DNA of 36,273 nt from Anaerofilum sp. An201 (lineage in GTDB: Bacteria > Bacillota > Clostridia > Oscillospirales > Ruminococcaceae). Numbering within the stretch: the first letter of the stretch is position 1; every line of letters starts with the position of its first letter. A model generated the notes under the pieces. That model had not been told where the DNA came from. It saw nothing but the letters and a program-made list of their open reading frames with translations, and did not search any database. Location of the stretch: positions 1-36,273 of the forward strand of contig NZ_NFJT01000028.1 of assembly GCF_002160015.1 (NCBI RefSeq), written 5' to 3'. Position numbers and translations under genes: made by a program. Positions 33,956 through 36,273 of this stretch are shown piece by piece.

Positions 33956-35344
33956 TCACAGCAGGCCCATCGTCTTGCACCAGCCAAACAGGACCGGCGC
34001 CAGCCACAAGACGCCGAAGCTGGCGGCAAAAATCCCGTATACCGGGATCTGCATCGGCGGACGTGCGAGGTGGCCGCCGCCCAGGCGGTCGGCAAGCTGA
34101 CCTTTTATGGTGGGGAACTGGCCGATGATCGCCGCCAGGATCGGCGCACAGAAGGCCACCGGCGCCAGCTGAGACAGATACGGGATCAGATCGAAGTAGA
34201 TGGTGCTGGTGCGGACGACCGGCTGGGCCGAGACCAGCAGCCCGAACTGGCCCAGAAGGCCCAGATCGAACAGATTGCTCTCGAGCTGGCCGGGATACTG
34301 GTAGGCGATCAGGACGAAGAACCCGCAGTTCACGATCAGCTGCATCCACCACCAGAACGTCTGGTTTTTTGCCTGCAGCGCGGTGAGAAGCAGGAACGGC
34401 AGCAGCAGAATGAGCCACTGGGGGTGCCACTGCACGAACAGGAACAGCCAGCCAAACACCGCCGCGCACAGCCAGGGCATCGCCTGCTGCATCCGCTGGT
34501 CGGACAGGCGGGCACACCAGCATCCCGCAAACAGGAGCGCCAGGCCGATGAGCACCACAGACGGGTCGCCCACCGCCGGCAGCGTGCCGGTGAACAGGCG
34601 GTCGGCAATGAGGCCGTTGAAAAAGCCGGCGTCGCCGTCCCGGCCGCGGAAGAGGAACAGGCCCGGAAGATACAGCCACATCGACAGCGCGATGTATCCC
34701 GCCGCACGCAGCAGACGCTTTTCGCGCAGCAGCACCAGCGGGATGATGAGGAACAGCGCGAACATCTTGAACACCATCGCCAGGCCCATCACCAGCGCAA
34801 AGCGCAGAAGGTCGCCGTCCAGCCAATAGGGCAGCGCCAGCAGGATGACCAGGATGCACAGGCTGTCGTACTGGCCCATGCACAGAACCCCGAAAAAGGC
34901 GGCCGGGCACAGCCAGATCAGCCACGGCGTCCAGGCTTTGCGGGTGTCGGGCAGATACCGCGCGGCCAGCCGCTTGAAGGCAAAGCCGCACAGCGCAAAG
35001 GCGGTGACGCCCAGCGCTTTTGTCCACAGCATAAAGACAAAGTCATTTTCGCCCAACAGCTTCTGCGCCAGATAGACCGGCAGGTCCCACACCGCGCAGA
35101 TCAGATAGAACACGATGTGGTAATGGGCGGCGTTGGCATAGCCATACACCGTTTTCATGGCCATGGAGTCCTCATAGAACTGGAAAAAGCGCCCGCTGAA
35201 GAGGTCGTCCAGAAAAATGCGCGTGTGCAGCGCGGTTTCCTGAATATCGGGGTGGTTCCACAGCAAAAAGGCAGCCAGTGCCGCAAGACACACCGCTGCA
35301 AGATCCCGTTTGCCCGGCAAGCGGGAATGGAAAAAACGTGACAT
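33956..35344 (-). CDS. multi-membrane-span glycosyltransferase (GT-C type, mannosyltransferase-like)
   Basis: This 462-residue integral membrane protein has about ten hydrophobic segments. Loop features fit GT-C glycosyltransferases of the DUF2029/PIG-M-like kind: an early acidic loop (HTRIFLDDLFSG), CMGQYDSLCI and a WHPQWLILLLP segment. Such enzymes transfer sugars from lipid-linked donors on the outer face of the membrane; donor and acceptor are unknown. ATG 35344 is chosen from the strong GGAGGAGAG site upstream; a 59-residue upstream extension in frame is not membrane-like and lacks homology. Confidence 0.7.
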   Translation of the reverse strand: MSRFFHSRLPGKRDLAAVCLAALAAFLLWNHPDIQETALHTRIFLDDLFSGRFFQFYEDSMAMKTVYGYANAAHYHIVFYLICAVWDLPVYLAQKLLGENDFVFMLWTKALGVTAFALCGFAFKRLAARYLPDTRKAWTPWLIWLCPAAFFGVLCMGQYDSLCILVILLALPYWLDGDLLRFALVMGLAMVFKMFALFLIIPLVLLREKRLLRAAGYIALSMWLYLPGLFLFRGRDGDAGFFNGLIADRLFTGTLPAVGDPSVVLIGLALLFAGCWCARLSDQRMQQAMPWLCAAVFGWLFLFVQWHPQWLILLLPFLLLTALQAKNQTFWWWMQLIVNCGFFVLIAYQYPGQLESNLFDLGLLGQFGLLVSAQPVVRTSTIYFDLIPYLSQLAPVAFCAPILAAIIGQFPTIKGQLADRLGGGHLARPPMQIPVYGIFAASFGVLWLAPVLFGWCKTMGLL

Positions 35345-35526
35345 GATGGTTTCTCTCCTCCTGTTGGCGTTAAACCTCTGCTTGTATTGTACCTGTTTTG
35401 GCGCTTTTCTGCAAGCAAACCGCACGGTTCGTTGCATATGCCACCGACTGGCCGGCTGTTCGTGCGATATACTGATACATATCTTTTTTGTTCCTTCACC
35501 ACTGATAAAAAGGAGAGACAACGCAA

Positions 35527-36273
35527 ATGGGCTTCACAATTCAAAACAGCGTGTCGGCGCTGACGGTATTCGTCCAGGGACTGCTGAGCTTCTTTTCCCC
35601 CTGCGTGCTGCCGCTGGTGCCGGTGTATCTGAGCTATCTGTCCGGCGGCGCACAGCAGACCCGGCACCGCCGCCGCAAGCTGCTGGTGAGCACCGTGTTC
35701 TTTGTGCTGGGCATCAGCTTTGCCTTTTTTGTGCTGGGCATGGGCGTATCGGCGCTGGGGCAGTTTTTCTCCGGCGCACGGGTATGGATCGCGCGGATCG
35801 GCGGCGTGCTGCTGATCGTGATGGGGCTTATCCAGCTGTTCGGCGGCGGATTCACCCGCGAACTGCGCCTTCCCTTCCGGCTGAAAAACACCATCAACCC
35901 CTTCACCGCGCTGCTGCTGGGCTTCACCTTCAGCTTTGCCTGGACCCCCTGTGTGGGCCCCGCGCTGGCCAGCGTGCTGCTGATGGCGGGGAGCACCGGG
36001 TCTTCGGCGCTGGGCTTTGCCTACATCGGGCTGTATACGCTGGGCTTTGTGGTGCCGTTTTTGCTGGTGGGCATCTTTGCCGACGCAATGCTGGGCCTGC
36101 TCTCCCACAGCAAAAAAGCGCTGGTCTGGACCACCCGCGTGGGCGCGGTGCTGCTGATGCTCATCGGCGTGCTGCTGCTGTTGGGATGGACCACCGGCGA
36201 CGTGGCGGGCAGCGGTTCCTCCTCCCCGTCGGCCTCGTCCTCGGCCCCTGCCCCCTCCCCGGAACCCACCGCC
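35527..36273 (+). CDS. CcdA/DsbD-type membrane thiol-redox transporter (partial at window end)
   Basis: The first 249 residues of a gene that continues beyond the window. It has six hydrophobic segments, with the paired redox cysteines FFSPCVLPLVP (near residue 24) and TPCVGPALAS (near 143), the hallmark of CcdA, which passes electrons across the membrane for cytochrome c maturation or extracellular thiol repair. After the last segment a Ser/Pro/Ala-rich linker (SSSPSASSSAPAPSPEP) begins, as found where a thioredoxin/TlpA-like domain is fused or follows. AAAAAGGAGAGA precedes ATG 35527. Confidence 0.9.
   Translation, partial: MGFTIQNSVSALTVFVQGLLSFFSPCVLPLVPVYLSYLSGGAQQTRHRRRKLLVSTVFFVLGISFAFFVLGMGVSALGQFFSGARVWIARIGGVLLIVMGLIQLFGGGFTRELRLPFRLKNTINPFTALLLGFTFSFAWTPCVGPALASVLLMAGSTGSSALGFAYIGLYTLGFVVPFLLVGIFADAMLGLLSHSKKALVWTTRVGAVLLMLIGVLLLLGWTTGDVAGSGSSSPSASSSAPAPSPEPTA

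Overview
The window looks like the chromosome of an anaerobic gut Firmicute, most likely a GC-rich member of Clostridia/Oscillospirales. This is inference from GC-rich genes with strong Shine-Dalgarno sites, an LPXTG-anchored mucin-type glycosidase and the family mix; no rRNA or other taxonomic marker is present. The left end (about 1-4400) is an AT-richer accessory patch. It holds a possible transposase fragment, a 5'-truncated large serine recombinase, an FRG-domain gene, a second relic of a recombinase 3' end, and a two-gene operon (methyltransferase-like protein plus DUF1848 protein). It ends at a tRNA-Leu(TAG) whose 5' half is repeated exactly 173 bp further on.

From 4.4 to 7.0 kb lies a short exopolysaccharide block: Wzz/YveK-like chain-length protein, BY-kinase and an RmlD-like reductase. 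From 7.0 to 12.2 kb a very large sortase-anchored GH101 endo-alpha-N-acetylgalactosaminidase (minus strand) meets the 3' end of another sugar-active enzyme (plus strand). Both lack their 5' parts at a junction near 11.8 kb, so this is a deletion, a rearrangement or an assembly join. An XRE-type membrane regulator and a metallophosphoesterase follow.

The most interesting locus is 14.08-20.69 kb: a translationally coupled two-gene operon. The first gene encodes an 1849-residue STAND/AAA-like ATPase with an Sm/SH3-like N terminus, a cold-shock-like insert and long helical-repeat stretches. The second encodes a 351-residue protein ending in RNTLAH, the R-x4-H signature of HEPN ribonucleases. The architecture (giant sensor NTPase plus HEPN effector) suggests an RNA-targeting conflict or abortive-infection system that I cannot match to a named one. 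Its mRNA leader starts with a hairpin resembling a tRNA T-arm.

From 20.7 to 27.3 kb are metabolic and regulatory genes: a diaminopentanoate-dehydrogenase-like enzyme with a MerR regulator and a 19-bp-spacer promoter, a protein phosphatase, a divergent aldo/keto reductase-LysR pair, and a broken MATE transporter gene fused by deletion to a cytidylate-kinase-like gene. At 27.5-30.6 kb is a stand-alone WYL-like/SF1-helicase/DUF2726-like nuclease protein, a second defence candidate. The right end is housekeeping: murC, ogt, a membrane-anchored phosphoesterase, a multi-membrane-span glycosyltransferase and the start of a ccdA-like gene cut by the window edge.
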